Assembly (NCBI RefSeq): GCF_032854445.1
Contig: NW_027018088.1
Location: forward strand, 1-64,000
Source: Liolophura sinensis
Taxonomy: Eukaryota; Mollusca; Polyplacophora; Chitonida; Chitonidae
Direction of reading: 5' to 3'
DNA length: 64,000 nucleotides
Shown: positions 37,201 to 52,200 of the stretch, piece by piece
Numbering within the stretch: the stretch's first letter is position 1
How the letters are laid out: each line of letters opens with the position of its first letter
Position numbers and translations under genes: made by a program
The notes under the pieces: generated by a model
Told to the model about the DNA's origin: nothing
The model's database searches: none
Seen by the model: the letters and a program-made list of their open reading frames with translations, nothing else

Positions 37201-40200
37201 AAAAAACACAAGGTACATGATAAAGTCTGCCGTAAAAAGTACAATTGAACACTGACCCACATCAATAAGGTGCCAAAAGATGCGCAATTGGGCCAGGCAT
37301 CTCCAGCTGTTGAAAAATTGCAAATTTCTATGGTTCCCATGGAGTAAGAGCCGTTGCTGGGCACGTGATCTTGACATCAATGATTATTCATTTGTGGCTA
37401 CAGCCAAAAGTATTGGTCGGAGAGCAACGCGGTTTGCACCATTCGATTTCTCGTCAAAAAATACGTCGGATTAGCCTCTTACCAGCAGCATTGGAACAGT
37501 TTTTCTACTTTTGGATTTTTGCCTGGTCTTTTTGCGAATTGAAATCGGCTACATTAACTATGTACAATCGCGACTGGTCATTACTATATTCAACTTTTCA
37601 TCATAAGTTATGTGCCCTTCGGTAGCCCAGACGACGTCAAATCTTTGGGCCAAGCCCATTTAACTCACCCAGCAAATGTCTTACTTCTAAGTCGAAGACA
37701 AACTCAATGTCTTTATCTACATGTAGAAAAACCACACCATTTGTATATAAAAAAAAACACAAGGTACTTGATACAGTCCGCTGTAAAAAGTACAATTGAA
37801 CACTGACCCACATCAATAAGGTGCCAAAAGATGCGCAATTGGGCCAGGCATCTCCAGCTGTTGAAAAATTGCAAATTTCTATGGTTTCCATGGAGTAAGA
37901 GCCGTTGCTGGGCACGTGATCTTGACATCAATGATTATTCATTTGTGGCTACAGCCAAAAGTATTGGTCGGAGAGCAACGCGGTTGCACCATTCGATTTC
38001 TCGTCAAAAAATACGTCGGATTAGCCTCTTACCAGCAGCATTGGAACAGTTTTTCTACTTTTGGATTTTTGCCTGGTCTTTTTGCGAATTGAAATCGGCT
38101 ACATTAACTATGTACAATCGCGACTGGTCATTACTATATTCAACTTTTCATCATAAGTTATGTGCCCTTCGGTAGCCCAGACGACGTCAAATCTTTGGGC
38201 CAAGCCCATTTAACTCACCCAGCAAATGTCTTACTTCTAAGTCGAAGACAAACTCAATGTCTTTATCTACATGTAGAAAAACCACACCATTTGTATATAA
38301 AAAAAACACAAGGTACTTGATACAGTCCGCTGTAAAAAGTACAATTGAACACTGACCCACATCAATAAGGTGCCAAAAGATGCGCAATTGGGCCAGGCAT
38401 CTCCAGCTGTTGAAAAATTGCAATTTCTATGGTTTCCATGGAGTAAGAGCCGTTGCTGGGCACGTGATCTTGACATCAATGATTATTCATTTGTGGCTAC
38501 AGCCAAAAGTATTGGTCGGAGAGCAACGCGGTTTGCACCATTCGATTTCTCGTCAAAAAATACGTCGGATTAGCCTCTTACCAGCAGCATTGGAACAGTT
38601 TTTCTACTTTTGGATTTTTTGCCTGGTCTTTTTGCGAATTGAAATCGGCTACATTAACTATGTACAATCGCGACTGGTCATTACTATATTCAACTTTTCA
38701 TTATAAGTTATGTGCCCTTCGGTAGCCCAGACGACGTCAAATCTTTGGGCAAAGCCCATTTAACTCACCCAGCAGTTGTCTTACTTCTAAGTCGAAGACA
38801 AACTCAATGTCTTTATCTACATGTAGAAAAACCACACCATTTGTATATAAAAAAAAAACAAGGTACTTGATACAGTCTGCTGTAAAAAGTACAATTGAAC
38901 ACTGACCCACATCAATAAGGTGCCAAAAATGTGCAATTGGGCCAGGCATCTCCAGCTGTTGAAAAATTGCAAATTTCCTTGGTTTCCATGGAGTAAGAGC
39001 CGTTGCTGGGCACGTGATCTTGACATCAGTGATTATTCATTTGTGGCTATAGCCAAAAGTATTGGTCGGAGAGCAACGCGGTTTTGCACCATTCGATTTC
39101 TCGTCAAAAAATACGTCGGATTAGCCTCTTACCAGCAGCATTGGAACAGTTTTTCCACTTTTGGATTTTTGCCTGGTATTTTTTCTAATTGAAATCGGCT
39201 ACATTAACTATGTACAATCGCGACTGGTCATTACTATATTCAACTTTTCATTATAAGTTATGTGCCCTTCGGTAGCCCAGACGACGTCAAATCTTTGGGC
39301 CAAGCCCATTTTACTCACCCAGCAAATGTCTTACTTCTAAGTCGAAGACAAACTCAATGTCTTTATCTACATGTAGAAAAACCACACCATTTGTATATAA
39401 AAAAAACACAAGGTACTTGATACAATCCGCTGTAAAAAGTACAATTGAACACTGACCCACATCAATAAGGTGCCAAAAAATGTGCAATTGGGCCAGGCAT
39501 CTCCAGCTGTTGAAAAATTGCAAATTTCCTTGGTTTCCATGGAGTAAGAGCCGTTGCTGGGCACGTGATCTTGACATCAATGATTATTCATTTGTGGCTA
39601 CAGCCAAAAGTATTAGTCGGAGAGCAACGCGGTTGCACCATTCGATTTCTCGTCAAAAAATACGTCGGATTAGCCTCTTACCAGCAGCATTGGAACAGTT
39701 TTTCTACTTTTGGATTTTTGCCTGGTCTTTTTGCGAATTGAAATCGGCTACATTAACTATGTACAATCGCGACTGGTCATTACTATATTCAACTTTTCAT
39801 TATAAGTTATGTGCCCTTCGGTAGCCCAGACGACGTCAAATCTTTGGGCCAAGCCCATTTAACTCACCCAGCAAATGTCTTACTTCTAAGTCGAAGACAA
39901 ACTCAATGTCTTTATCTACATGTAGAAAAACCACACCATTTGTATATAAAAAAAAACACAAGGTACATGATAAAGTCTGCCGTAAAAAGTACAATTGAAC
40001 ACTGACCCACATCAATAAGGTGCCAAAAGATGCGCAATTGGGCCAGGCATCTCCAGCTGTTGAAAAATTGCAAATTTCTATGGTTCCCATGGAGTAAGAG
40101 CCGTTGCTGGGCACGTGATCTTGACATCAATGATTATTCATTTGTGGCTACAGCCAAAAGTATTGGTCGGAGAGCAACGCGGTTTGCACCATTCGATTTC

Positions 40201-43200
40201 TCGTCCAAAAATACGTCGGATTAGCCTCTTACCAGCAGCATTGGAACAGTTTTTCCACTTTTGGATTTTTGCCTGGTCTTTTTGCGAATTGAAATCGGCT
40301 ACATTAACTATGTACAATCGCGACTGGTCATTACTATATTCAACTTTTCATTATAAGTTATGTGCCCTTCGGTAGCCCAGACGACGTCAAATCTTTGGGC
40401 CAAGCCCATTTAACTCACCCAGCAAATGTCTTACTTCTAAGTCGAGACAAACTCAATGTCTTTATCTACATGTAGAAAAACCACACCATTTGTATATAAA
40501 AAAAACACAAGGTACTTGATACAGTCCGCTGTAAAAAGTACAATTGAACACTGACCCACATCAATAAGGTGCCAAAAGATGCGCAATTGGGCCAGGCATC
40601 TCCAGCTGTTGAAAAATTGCAAATTTCTATGGTTCCCATGGAGTAAGAGCCGTTGCTGTGCACGTGATCTTGACATCAATGATTATTCATTTGTGGCTAC
40701 AGCCAAAAGTATTGGTCGGAGAGCAACGCGGTTTGCACATTCGTTTTTCTCGTCAAAAAATACGTCGGATTAGCCTCTTACCAGCAGCAGTGGAACAGTT
40801 TTTCTACTTTTAGATTTTTGCCTGGTCTTTTTGCGAATTGAAATCGGCTACATTAACTATGTACAATCGCGACTGGTCATTACTATATTCAACTTTTCAT
40901 TATAAGTTATGTGCCCTTCGGTAGCCCAGACGACGTCAAATCTTTGGGCCAAGCCCATTTAACTCACCCAGCAAATGTCTTACTTCTAAGTCGAAGACAA
41001 ACTCAATGTCTTTATCTACATGTAGGAAAACCACACCATTTGTATATAAAAAAAAACACAAGGTACTTGATACAATCCGCTGTAAAAAGTACAATTGAAC
41101 ACTGACCCACATCAATAAGGTGCCAAAAGATGCGCAATTGGGCCAGGCATCTCCAGCTGTTGAAAATTGCAAATTTCTATGGTTTCCATGGAGTAAGAGC
41201 CGTTGCTGGGCACGTGATCTTGACATCAATGATTATTCATTTGTGGCTACAGCCAAAAGTATTGGTCGGAGAGCAACGCGGTTTACACCATTCGATTTCT
41301 CGTCAAAAATACGTCGGATTAGCCTCTTACCAGCAGCATTGGAACAGTTTTTCTACTTTTGGATTTTTGCCTGGTCTTTTTGCGAATTGAAATCGGCTAC
41401 ATTAACTATGTACAATCGCGACTTGTCATTACTATATTCAACTTTTCATTATAAGTTATGTGCCCTTCGGTAGCCCAGACGACGTCAAATCTTTGGGCAA
41501 AGCCCATTTAACTCACCCAGCAGTTGTCTTACTTCTAAGTCGAAGACAAACTCAATGTCTTTATCTACATGTAGAAAAACCACACCATTTGTATATAAAA
41601 AAAACACAAGGTACTTGATACAGTCCGCTGTAAAAAGTACAATTGAACACTGACCCACATCAATAAGGTGCCAAAAAATGTGCAATTGGGCCAGGCATCT
41701 CCAGCTGTTGAAAAATTGCAAATTTCCTTGGTTTCCATGGAGTAAGAGCCGTTGCTGGGCACGTGATCTTGACATCAATGATTATTCATTTGTGGCTACA
41801 GCCAAAAGTATTAGTCGGAGAGCAACGCGGTTTGCACCATTCGATTTCTCGTCAAAAAATACGTCGGATTAGCCTCTTACCAGCAGCATTGGAACAGTTT
41901 TTCTACTTTTGGATTTTTGCCTGGTCTGTTTGCGAATTGAAATCGGCTACATTAACTATGTACAATCGCGACTGGTCATTACTATATTCAACTTTTCATT
42001 ATAAGTTATGTGCCCTTCGGTAGCCCAGACGACGTCAAATCTTTGGGCCAAGCCCATTTAACTCACCCAGCAAATGTCTTACTTCTAAGTCGAAGACAAA
42101 CTCAATGTCTTTATCTACATGTAGAAAAACCACACCATTTGTATATAAAAAAAAACACAAGGTACATGATAAAGTCTGCCGTAAAAAGTACAATTGAACA
42201 CTGACCCACATCAATAAGGTGCCAAAAGATGCGCAATTGGGCCAGGCATCTCCAGCTGTTGAAAAATTGCAAATTTCTATGGTTCCCATGGAGTAAGAGC
42301 CGTTGCTGGGCACGTGATCTTGACATCAATGATTATTCATTTGTGGCTACAGCCAAAAGTATTCGTCGGAGAGCAACGCGGTTTGCACCATTCGATTTCT
42401 CGTCAAAAAATACGTCGGATTAGCCTCTTACCAGCAGCATTGGAACAGTTTTTCTACTTTTGGATTTTTGCCTGGTCTTTTTGCGAATTGAAATCGGCTA
42501 CATTAACTATGTACAATCGCGACTGGTCATTACTATATTCAACTTTTCATTATAAGTTATGTGCCCTTCGGTAGCCCAGACGACGTCAAATCTTTGGGCC
42601 AAGCCCATTTAACTCACCCAGCAAATGTCTTACTTCTAAGTCGAAGACAAACTCAATGTCTTTATCTACATGTAGAAAAACCACACCATTTGTATATAAA
42701 AAAAAACACAAGGTACATGATAAAGTCTGCCGTAAAAAGTACAATTGAACACTGACCCACATCAATAAGGTGCCAAAAGATGCGCAATTGGGCCAGGCAT
42801 CTCCAGCTGTTGAAAAATTGCAAATTTCTATGGTTTCCATGGAGTAAGAGCCGTTGCTGGGCACGTGATCTTGACATCAATGATTATTCATTTGTGGCTA
42901 CAGCCAAAAGTATTGGTCGGAGAGCAACGCGGTGTGCACCATTCGATTTCTCCTCAAAAAATACGTCGGATTAGCCTCTTACCAGCAGCATTGGAACAGT
43001 TTTTCTACTTTTGGATTTTTGCCTGGTCTTTTTGCGAATTGAAATCGGCTACATTAACTATGTACAATCGCGACTGGTCATTACTATATTCAACTTTTCA
43101 TTATAAGTTATGTGCCCTTCGGTAGCCCAGACGACGTCAAATCTTTGGGCCAAGCCCATTTTACTCACCCAGCAAATGTCTTACTTCTAAGTCGAAGACA

Positions 43201-46200
43201 AACTCAATGTCTTTATCTACATGTAGAAAAACCACACCATTTGTATATAAAAAAAACACAAGGTACATGATCAAGTCTGCTGTAAAAAGTACAATTGAAC
43301 ACTGACCCACATCAATAAGGTGCCAAAAGATGCGCAATTGGGCCAGGCATCTCCAGCTGTTGAAAAATTGCAAATTTCTATGGTTCCCATGGAGTAAGAG
43401 CCGTTGCTGGGCACGTGATCTTGACATCAATGATTATTCATTTGTGGCTACAGCCAAAAGTATTGGTCGGAGAGCAACGCGGTTTGCACCATTCGATTTC
43501 TCGTCAAAAAATACGTCGGATTTGCTTCTTACCAGCAGCATTGGAACAGTTTTTCTACTTTTGGATTTTTGCCTGGTTTTTTTGCGAATTGAAATCGGCT
43601 ACATTAACTATGTACAATCGCGACTGGTCATTACTATATTCAACTTTTCATTATAAGTTATGTGCCCTTCGGTAGCCCAGACGACGTCAAATCTTTGGGC
43701 CAAGCCCATTTTACTCACCCAGCAAATGTCTTACTTCTAAGTCGAAGACAAACTCAATGTCTTTATCTACATGTAGAAAAACCACACCATTTGTATATAT
43801 AAAAAAAAAAAAAGGTACATGATAAAGTCTGCCGTGAAAAGTACAATTGAACATTGACCCACATCAATAAGGTGCCAAAAGATGCGCAATTGGGCCAGGC
43901 ATCTCCAGCTGTTGAAAAATTGCAAATTTCTATGGTTCCCATGGAGTAAGAGCCGTTGCTGGGCACGTGATCTTGACATCAATGATTATTCATTTGTGGC
44001 TACAGCCAAAAGTATTGGTCGGAGAGCAACGCGGTTTGCACCATTCGATTTCTCGTCAAAAAATACGTCGGATTAGCCTCTTACCAGCAGCAGTGGAACA
44101 GTTTTTCTACTTTTGGATTTTTGCCTGGTCTTTTTGCGAATTGAAATCGGCTACATTAACTATGTACAATCGCGACTGGTCATTACTATATTCAACTTTT
44201 CATTATAAGTTATGTGCCCTTCGGTAGCCCAGACGACGTCAAATCTTTGGGCCAAGCCCATTTAACTCACCCAGCAAATGTCTTACTTCTAAGTCGAAGA
44301 CAAACTCAATGTCTTTATCTACATGTAGGAAAACCACACCATTTGTATATAAAAAAAACACAAGGTACTTGATACAATCCGCTGTAAAAAGTACAATTGA
44401 ACACTGACCCACATCAATAAGGTGCCAAAAGATGCGCAATTGGGCCAGGCATCTCCAGCTGTTGAAAAATAGCAAATTTCTATGGTTTCCATGGAGTAAG
44501 AGCCGTTGCTGGGCACGTGATCTTGACATCAATGATTATTCATTTGTGGCTACAGCCAAAAGTATTGGTCGGAGAGCAACGCGGTTTGCACCATTCGATT
44601 TCTCGTCAAAAAATACGTCGGATTAGCCTCTTACCAGCAGCATTGGAACAGTTTTTCTACTTTTGGATTTTTGCCTGGTCTTTTTGCGAATTGAAATCGG
44701 CTACATTAACTATGTACAATCGCGACTGGTCATTACTATATTCAACTTTTCATTATAAGTTATGTGCCCTTCGGTAGCCCAGACGACGTCAAATCTTTGG
44801 GCCAAGCCCATTTAACTCACCCAGCAGTTGTCTTACTTCTAAGTCGAAGACAAACTCAATGTCTTTATCTACATGTAGAAAAACCACACCATTTGTATAT
44901 AAAAAAAAACACAAGGTACATGATAAAGTCTGCCGTAAAAAGTACAATTGAACACTGACCCACATCAATAAGGTGCCAAAAGATGCGCAATTGGGCCAGG
45001 CATCTCCAGCTGTTGAAAAATTGCAAATTTCTATGGTTCCCATGGAGTAAGAGCCGTTGCTGGGCACGTGATCTTGACATCAATGATTATTCATTTGTGG
45101 CTACAGCCAAAAGTATTCGTCGGAGAGCAACGCGGTTTGCACCATTCGATTTCTCGTCAAAAAATACGTCGGATTAGCCTCTTACCAGCAGCATTGGAAC
45201 AGTTTTTCTACTTTTGGATTTTTGCCTGGTCTTTTTGCGAATTGAAATCGGCTACATTAACTATGTACAATCGCGACTGGTCATTACTATATTCAACTTT
45301 TCATTATAAGTTATGTGCCCTTCGGTAGCCCAGACGACGTCAAATCTTTGGGCCAAGCCCATTTAACTCACCCAGCAAATGTCTTACTTCTAAGTCGAAG
45401 ACAAACTCAATGTCTTTATCTACATGTAGAAAAACCACACCATTTGTATATAAAAAAAACACAAGGTACTTGATACAGTCCGCTGTAAAAAGAACAATTG
45501 AACACTGACCCACATCAATAAGGTGCCAAAAGATGCGCAATTGGGCCAGGCATCTCCAGCTGTTGAAAAATTGCAAATTTCTATGGTTTCCATGGAGTAA
45601 GAGCCGTTGCTGGGCACGTGATCTTGACATCAATGATTATTCATTTGTGGCTACAGCCAAAAGTATTGGTCGGAGAGCAACGCGGTGTGCACCATTCGAT
45701 TTCTCGTCAAAAAATACGTCGGATTAGCCTCTTACCAGCAGCATTGGAACAGTTTTTCTACTTTTGGATTTTTGCCTGGTCTTTTTGCGAATTGAAATCG
45801 GCTACATTAACTATGTACAATCGCGACTGGTCATTACTATATTCAACTTTTCATTATAAGTTATGTGCCCTTCGGTAGCCCAGACGACGTCAAATCTTTG
45901 GGCCAAGCCCATTTAACTCACCCAGCAGTTGTCTTACTTCTAAGTCGAAGACAAACTCAATGTCTTTATCTACATGTAGAAAAACCACACCATTTGTATA
46001 TAAAAAAAACACAAGGTACTTGATACAGTCTGCTGTAAAAAGTACAATTGAACACTGACCCACATCAATAAGGTGCCAAAAAATGTGCAATTGGGCCAGG
46101 CATCTCCAGCTGTTGAAAAATTGCAAATTTCCTTGGTATCCATGGAGTAAGAGCCGTTGCTGGGCACGTGATCTTGACATCAATGATTATTCATTTGTGG

Positions 46201-49200
46201 CTATAGCCAAAAGTATTGGTCGGAGAGCAACGCGGTTTGCACCATTCGATTTCTCGTCAAAAAATACGTCGGATTAGCCTCTTACCAGCAGCATTGGAAC
46301 AGTTTTTCCACTTTTGGATTTTTGCCTGGTATTTTTTCTAATTGAAATCGGCTACATTAACTATGTACAATCGCGACTGGTCATTACTATATTCAACTTT
46401 TCATTATAAGTTATGTGCCCTTCGGTAGCCCAGACGACGTCAAATCTTTGGGCCAAGCCCATTTTACTCACCCAGCAAATGTCTTACTTCTAAGTCGAAG
46501 ACAAACTCAATGTCTTTATCTACATGTAGAAAAACCACACCATTTGTATATAAAAAAAACACAAGGTACATGATCAAGTCTGCTGTAAAAAGTACAATTG
46601 AACACTGACCCACATCAATAAGGTGCCAAAAGATGCGCAATTGGGCCAGGCATCTCCAGCTGTTGAAAAATTGCAAATTTCTATGGTTCCCATGGAGTAA
46701 GAGCCGTTGCTGGGCACGTGATCTTGACATCAATGATTATTCATTTGTGGCTACAGCCAAAAGTATTGGTCGGAGAGCAACGCGGTGTGCACCATTCGAT
46801 TTCTCGTCAAAAAATACGTCGGATTAGCCTCTTACCAGCAGCATTGGAACAGTTTTTCTACTTTTGGATTTTTGCCTGGTCTTTTTGCGAATTGAAATCG
46901 GCTACATTAACTATGTACAATCGCGACTGGTCATTACTATATTCAACTTTTCATTATAAGTTATGTGCCCTTCGGTAGCCCAGACGACGTCAAATCTTTG
47001 GGCCAAGCCCATTTAACTCACCCAGCAGTTGTCTTACTTCTAAGTCGAAGACAAACTCAATGTCTTTATCTACATGTAGAAAAACCACACCATTTGTATA
47101 TAAAAAAAACACAAGGTACTTGATACAGTCTGCTGTAAAAAGTACAATTGAACACTGACCCACATCAATAAGGTGCCAAAAAATGTGCAATTGGGCCAGG
47201 CATCTCCAGCTGTTGAAAAATTGCAAATTTCCTTGGTATCCATGGAGTAAGAGCCGTTGCTGGGCACGTGATCTTGACATCAATGATTATTCATTTGTGG
47301 CTATAGCCAAAAGTATTGGTCGGAGAGCAACGCGGTTTGCACCATTCGATTTCTCGTCAAAAAATACGTCGGATTAGCCTCTTACCAGCAGCATTGGAAC
47401 AGTTTTTCCACTTTTGGATTTTTGCCTGGTATTTTTTCTAATTGAAATCGGCTACATTAACTATGTACAATCGCGACTGGTCATTACTATATTCAACTTT
47501 TCATTATAAGTTATGTGCCCTTCGGTAGCCCAGACGACGTCAAATCTTTGGGCCAAGCCCATTTTACTCACCCAGCAAATGTCTTACTTCTAAGTCGAAG
47601 ACAAACTCAATGTCTTTATCTACATGTAGAAAAACCACACCATTTGTATATAAAAAAAACACAAGGTACATGATCAAGTCTGCTGTAAAAAGTACAATTG
47701 AACACTGACCCACATCAATAAGGTGCCAAAAGATGCGCAATTGGGCCAGGCATCTCCAGCTGTTGAAAAATTGCAAATTTCTATGGTTCCCATGGAGTAA
47801 GAGCCGTTGCTGGGCACGTGATCTTGACATCAATGATTATTCATTTGTGGCTACAGCCAAAAGTATTGGTCGGAGAGCAACGCGGTTTGCACCATTCGAT
47901 TTCTCGTCAAAAAATACGTCGGATTAGCCTCTTACCAGCAGCAGTGGAACAGTTTTTCTACTTTTGGATTTTTGCCTGGTCTTTTTGCGAATTGAAATCG
48001 GCTACATTAACTATGTACAATCGCGACTGGTCATTACTATATTCAACTTTTCATTATAAGTTATGTGCCCTTCGGTAGCCCAGACGACGTCAAATCTTTG
48101 GGCCAAGCCCATTTAACTCACCCAGCAAATGTCTTACTTCTAAGTCGAAGACAAACTCAATGTCTTTATCTACATGTAGGAAAACCACACCATTTGTATA
48201 TAAAAAAAACACAAGGTACTTGATACAATCCGCTGAAAAAAGTACAATTGAACACTGACCCACATCAATAAGGTGCCAAAAGATGCGCAATTGGGCCAGG
48301 CATCTCCAGCTGTTGAAAAATAGCAAATTTCTATGGTTTCCATGGAGTAAGAGCCGTTGCTGGGCACGTGATCTTGACATCAATGATTATTCATTTGTGG
48401 CTACAGCCAAAAGTATTGGTCGGAGAGCAACCCGGTTTACACCATTCGATTTCTCGTCAAAAATACGTCGGATTAGCCTCTTACCAGCAGCATTGGAACA
48501 GTTTTTCTACTTTTGGATTTTTGCCTGGTCTTTTTGCGAATTGAAATCGGCTACATTAACTATGTACAATCGCGACTGGTCATTACTATATTCAACTTTT
48601 CATTATAAGTTATGTGCCCTTCGGTAGCCCAGACGACGTCAAATCTTTGGGCCAAGCCCATTTAACTCACCCAGCAGTTGTCTTACTTCTAAGTCGAAGA
48701 CAAACTCAATGTCTTTATCTACATGTAGAAAAACCACACCATTTGTATATAAAAAAAACACAAGGTACTTGATACAGTCCGCTGTAAAAAGTACAATTGA
48801 ACACTGACCCACATCAATAAGGTGCCAAAAAATGTGCAATTGGGCCAGGCATCTCCAGCTGTTAAAAAATTGCAAATTTCCTTGGTTTCCATGGAGTAAG
48901 AGCCGTTGCTGGGCACGTGATCTTGACATCAATGATTATTCATTTGTGGCTACAGCCAAAAGTATTAGTCGGAGAGCAACGCGGTTTGCACCATTCGATT
49001 TCTCGTCAAAAAATACGTCGGATTAGCCTCTTACCAGCAGCATTGGAACAGTTTTTCTACTTTTGGATTTTTGCCTGGTCTTTTTGCGAATTGAAATCGG
49101 CTACATTAACTATGTACAATCGCGACTGGTCATTACTATATTCAACTTTTCATTATAAGTTATGTGCCCTTCGGTAGCCCAGACGACGTCAAATCTTTGG

Positions 49201-52200
49201 GCCAAGCCCATTTAACTCACCCAGCAAATGTCTTACTTCTAAGTCGAAGACAAACTCAATGTCTTTATCTACATGTAGAAAAACCACACCATTTGTATAT
49301 AAAAAAAACACAAGGTACTTGATACAGTCCGCTGTAAAAAGTACAATTGAACACTGACCCACATCAATAAGGTGCCAAAAGATGCGCAATTGGGCCAGGC
49401 ATCTCCAGCTGTTGAAAAATTGCAAATTTCTATGGTTTCCATGGAGTAAGAGCCGTTGCTGGGCACGTGATCTTGACATCAATGATTATTCATTTGTGGC
49501 TACAGCCAAAAGTATTGGTCGGAGAGCAACGCGGTTTGCACCATTCGATTTCTCGTCAAAAAATACGTCGGATTAGCCTCTTACCAGCAGCATTGGAACA
49601 GTTTTTCTACTTTTGGATTTTTGCCTGGTCTTTTTGCGAATTGAAATCGGCTACATTAACTATGTACAATCGCGACTGGTCATTACTATATTCAACTTTT
49701 CATTATAAGTTATGTGCCCTTCGGTAGCCCAGACGACGTCAAATCTTTGGGCCAAGCCCATTTAACTCACCCAGCAGTTGTCTTACTTCTAAGTCGAAGA
49801 CAAACTCAATGTCTTTATCTACATGTAGAAAAACCACACCATTTGTATATAAAAAAAACACAAGGTACTTGATACAGTCTGCTGTAAAAAGTACAATTGA
49901 ACACTGACCCACATCAATAAGGTGCCAAAAAATGTGCAATTGGGCCAGGCATCTCCAGCTGTTGAAAAATTGCAAATTTCCTTGGTTTCCATGGAGTAAG
50001 AGCCGTTGCTGGGCACGTGATCTTTATATCAATGATTATTCATTTGTGGCTATAGCCAAAAGTATTAGTCGGAGAGCAACGCGGTTTGCACCATTCGATT
50101 TCTCGTCAAAAAATACGTCGGATTAGCCTCTTACCAGCAGCATTGGAACAGTTTTTCCACTTTTGGATTTTTGCCTGGTATTTTTTCTAATTGAAATCGG
50201 CTACAATAACTATGTACAATCGCGACTGGTCATTACTATATTCAACTTTTCATTATAAGTTGTGTGCCCTTCGGTAGCCCAGACGACGTCAAATCTTTGG
50301 GCCAAGCCCATTTTACTCACCCAGCAAATGTCTTACTTCTAAGTCGAAGACAAACTCAATGTCTTTATCTACATGTAGAAAAACCACACCATTTGTATAT
50401 AAAAAAAACACAAGGTACATGATAAAGTCTGCTGTGAAAAGTACAATTGAACATTGACCCACATCAATAAGGTGCCAAAAGATGCGCAATTGGGCCAGGC
50501 ATCTCCAGCTGTTGAAAAATTGCAAATTTCTATGGTTCCCATGGAGTAAGAGCCGTTGCTGGGCACGTGATCTTGACATCAATGATTATTCATTTGTGGC
50601 TACAGCCAAAAGTATTGGTCGGAGAGCAACGCGGTTTGCACCATTCGATTTCTCGTCAAAAAATACGTCGGATTAGCCTCTTACCAGCAGCAGTGGAACA
50701 GTTTTTCTACTTTTGGATTTTTGCCTGGTCTTTTTGCGAATTGAAATCGGCTACATTAACTATGTACAATCGCGACTGGTCATTACTATATTCAACTTTT
50801 CATTATAAGTTATGTGCCCTTCGGTAGCCCAGACGACGTCAAATCTTTGGGCCAAGCCCATTTAACTCACCCAGCAAATGTCTTACTTCTAAGTCGAAGA
50901 CAAATTCAATGTCTTTATCTACATGTAGGAAAACCACACCATTTGTATATAAAAAAAACACAAGGTACTTGATACAATCCGCTGTAAAAAGTACAATTGA
51001 ACACTGACCCACATCAATAAGGTGCCAAAAGATGCGCAATTGGGCCAGGCATCTCCAGCTGTTGAAAAATTGCAAATTTCTATGGTTTCCATGGAGTAAG
51101 AGCCGTTGCTGGGCACGTGATCTTGACATCAATGATTATTCATTTGTGGCTACAGCCAAAAGTATTGGTCGGAGAGCAACGCGGTTTACACCATTCGATT
51201 TCTCGTCAAAAATACGTCGGATTAGCCTCTTACCAGCAGCATTGGAACAGTTTTTCTACTTTTGGATTTTTGCCTGGTCTTTTTGCGAATTGAAATCGGC
51301 TACATTAACTATGTACAATCGCGACTGGTCATTACTATATTCAACTTTTCATTATAAGTTATGTGCCCTTCGGTAGCCCAGACGACGTCAAATCTTTGGG
51401 CCAAGCCCATTTAACTCACCCAGCAAATGTCTTACTTCTAAGTCGAAGACAAACTCAATGTCTTTATCTACATGTAGAAAAACCACACCATTTGTATATA
51501 AAAAAAACACAAGGTACTTGATACAGTCCGCTGTAAAAAGAACAATTGAACACTGACCCACATCAATAAGGTGCCAAAAGATGCGCAATTGGGCCAGGCA
51601 TCTCCAGCTGTTGAAAAATAGCAAATTTCTATGGTTTCCATGGAGTAAGAGCCGTTGCTGGGCACGTGATCTTGACATCAATGATTATTCATTTGTGGCT
51701 ACAGCCAAAAGTATTGGTCGGAGAGCAACGCCGTTTGCACCATTCGATTTCTCGTCAAAAAATACGTCGGATTAGCCTCTTACCAGCAGCATTGGAACAG
51801 TTTTTCTACTTTTGGATTTTTGCCTGGTCTTTTTGCGAATTGAAATCGGCTACATTAACTATGTACAATCGCGACTGGTCATTACTATATTCAACTTTTC
51901 ATTATAAGTTATGTGCCCTTCGGTAGCCCAGACGACGTCAAATCTTTGGGCCAAGCCCATTTAACTCACCCAGCAGTTGTCTTACTTCTAAGTCGAAGAC
52001 AAACTCAATGTCTTTATCTACATGTAGAAAAACCACACCATTTGTATATAAAAAAAACACAAGGTACTTGATACAGTCTGCTGTAAAAAGTACAATTGAA
52101 CACTGACCCACATCAATAAGGTGCCAAAAAATGTGCAATTGGGCCAGGCATCTCCAGCTGTTGAAAAATTGCAAATTTCCTTGGTTTCCATGGAGTAAGA

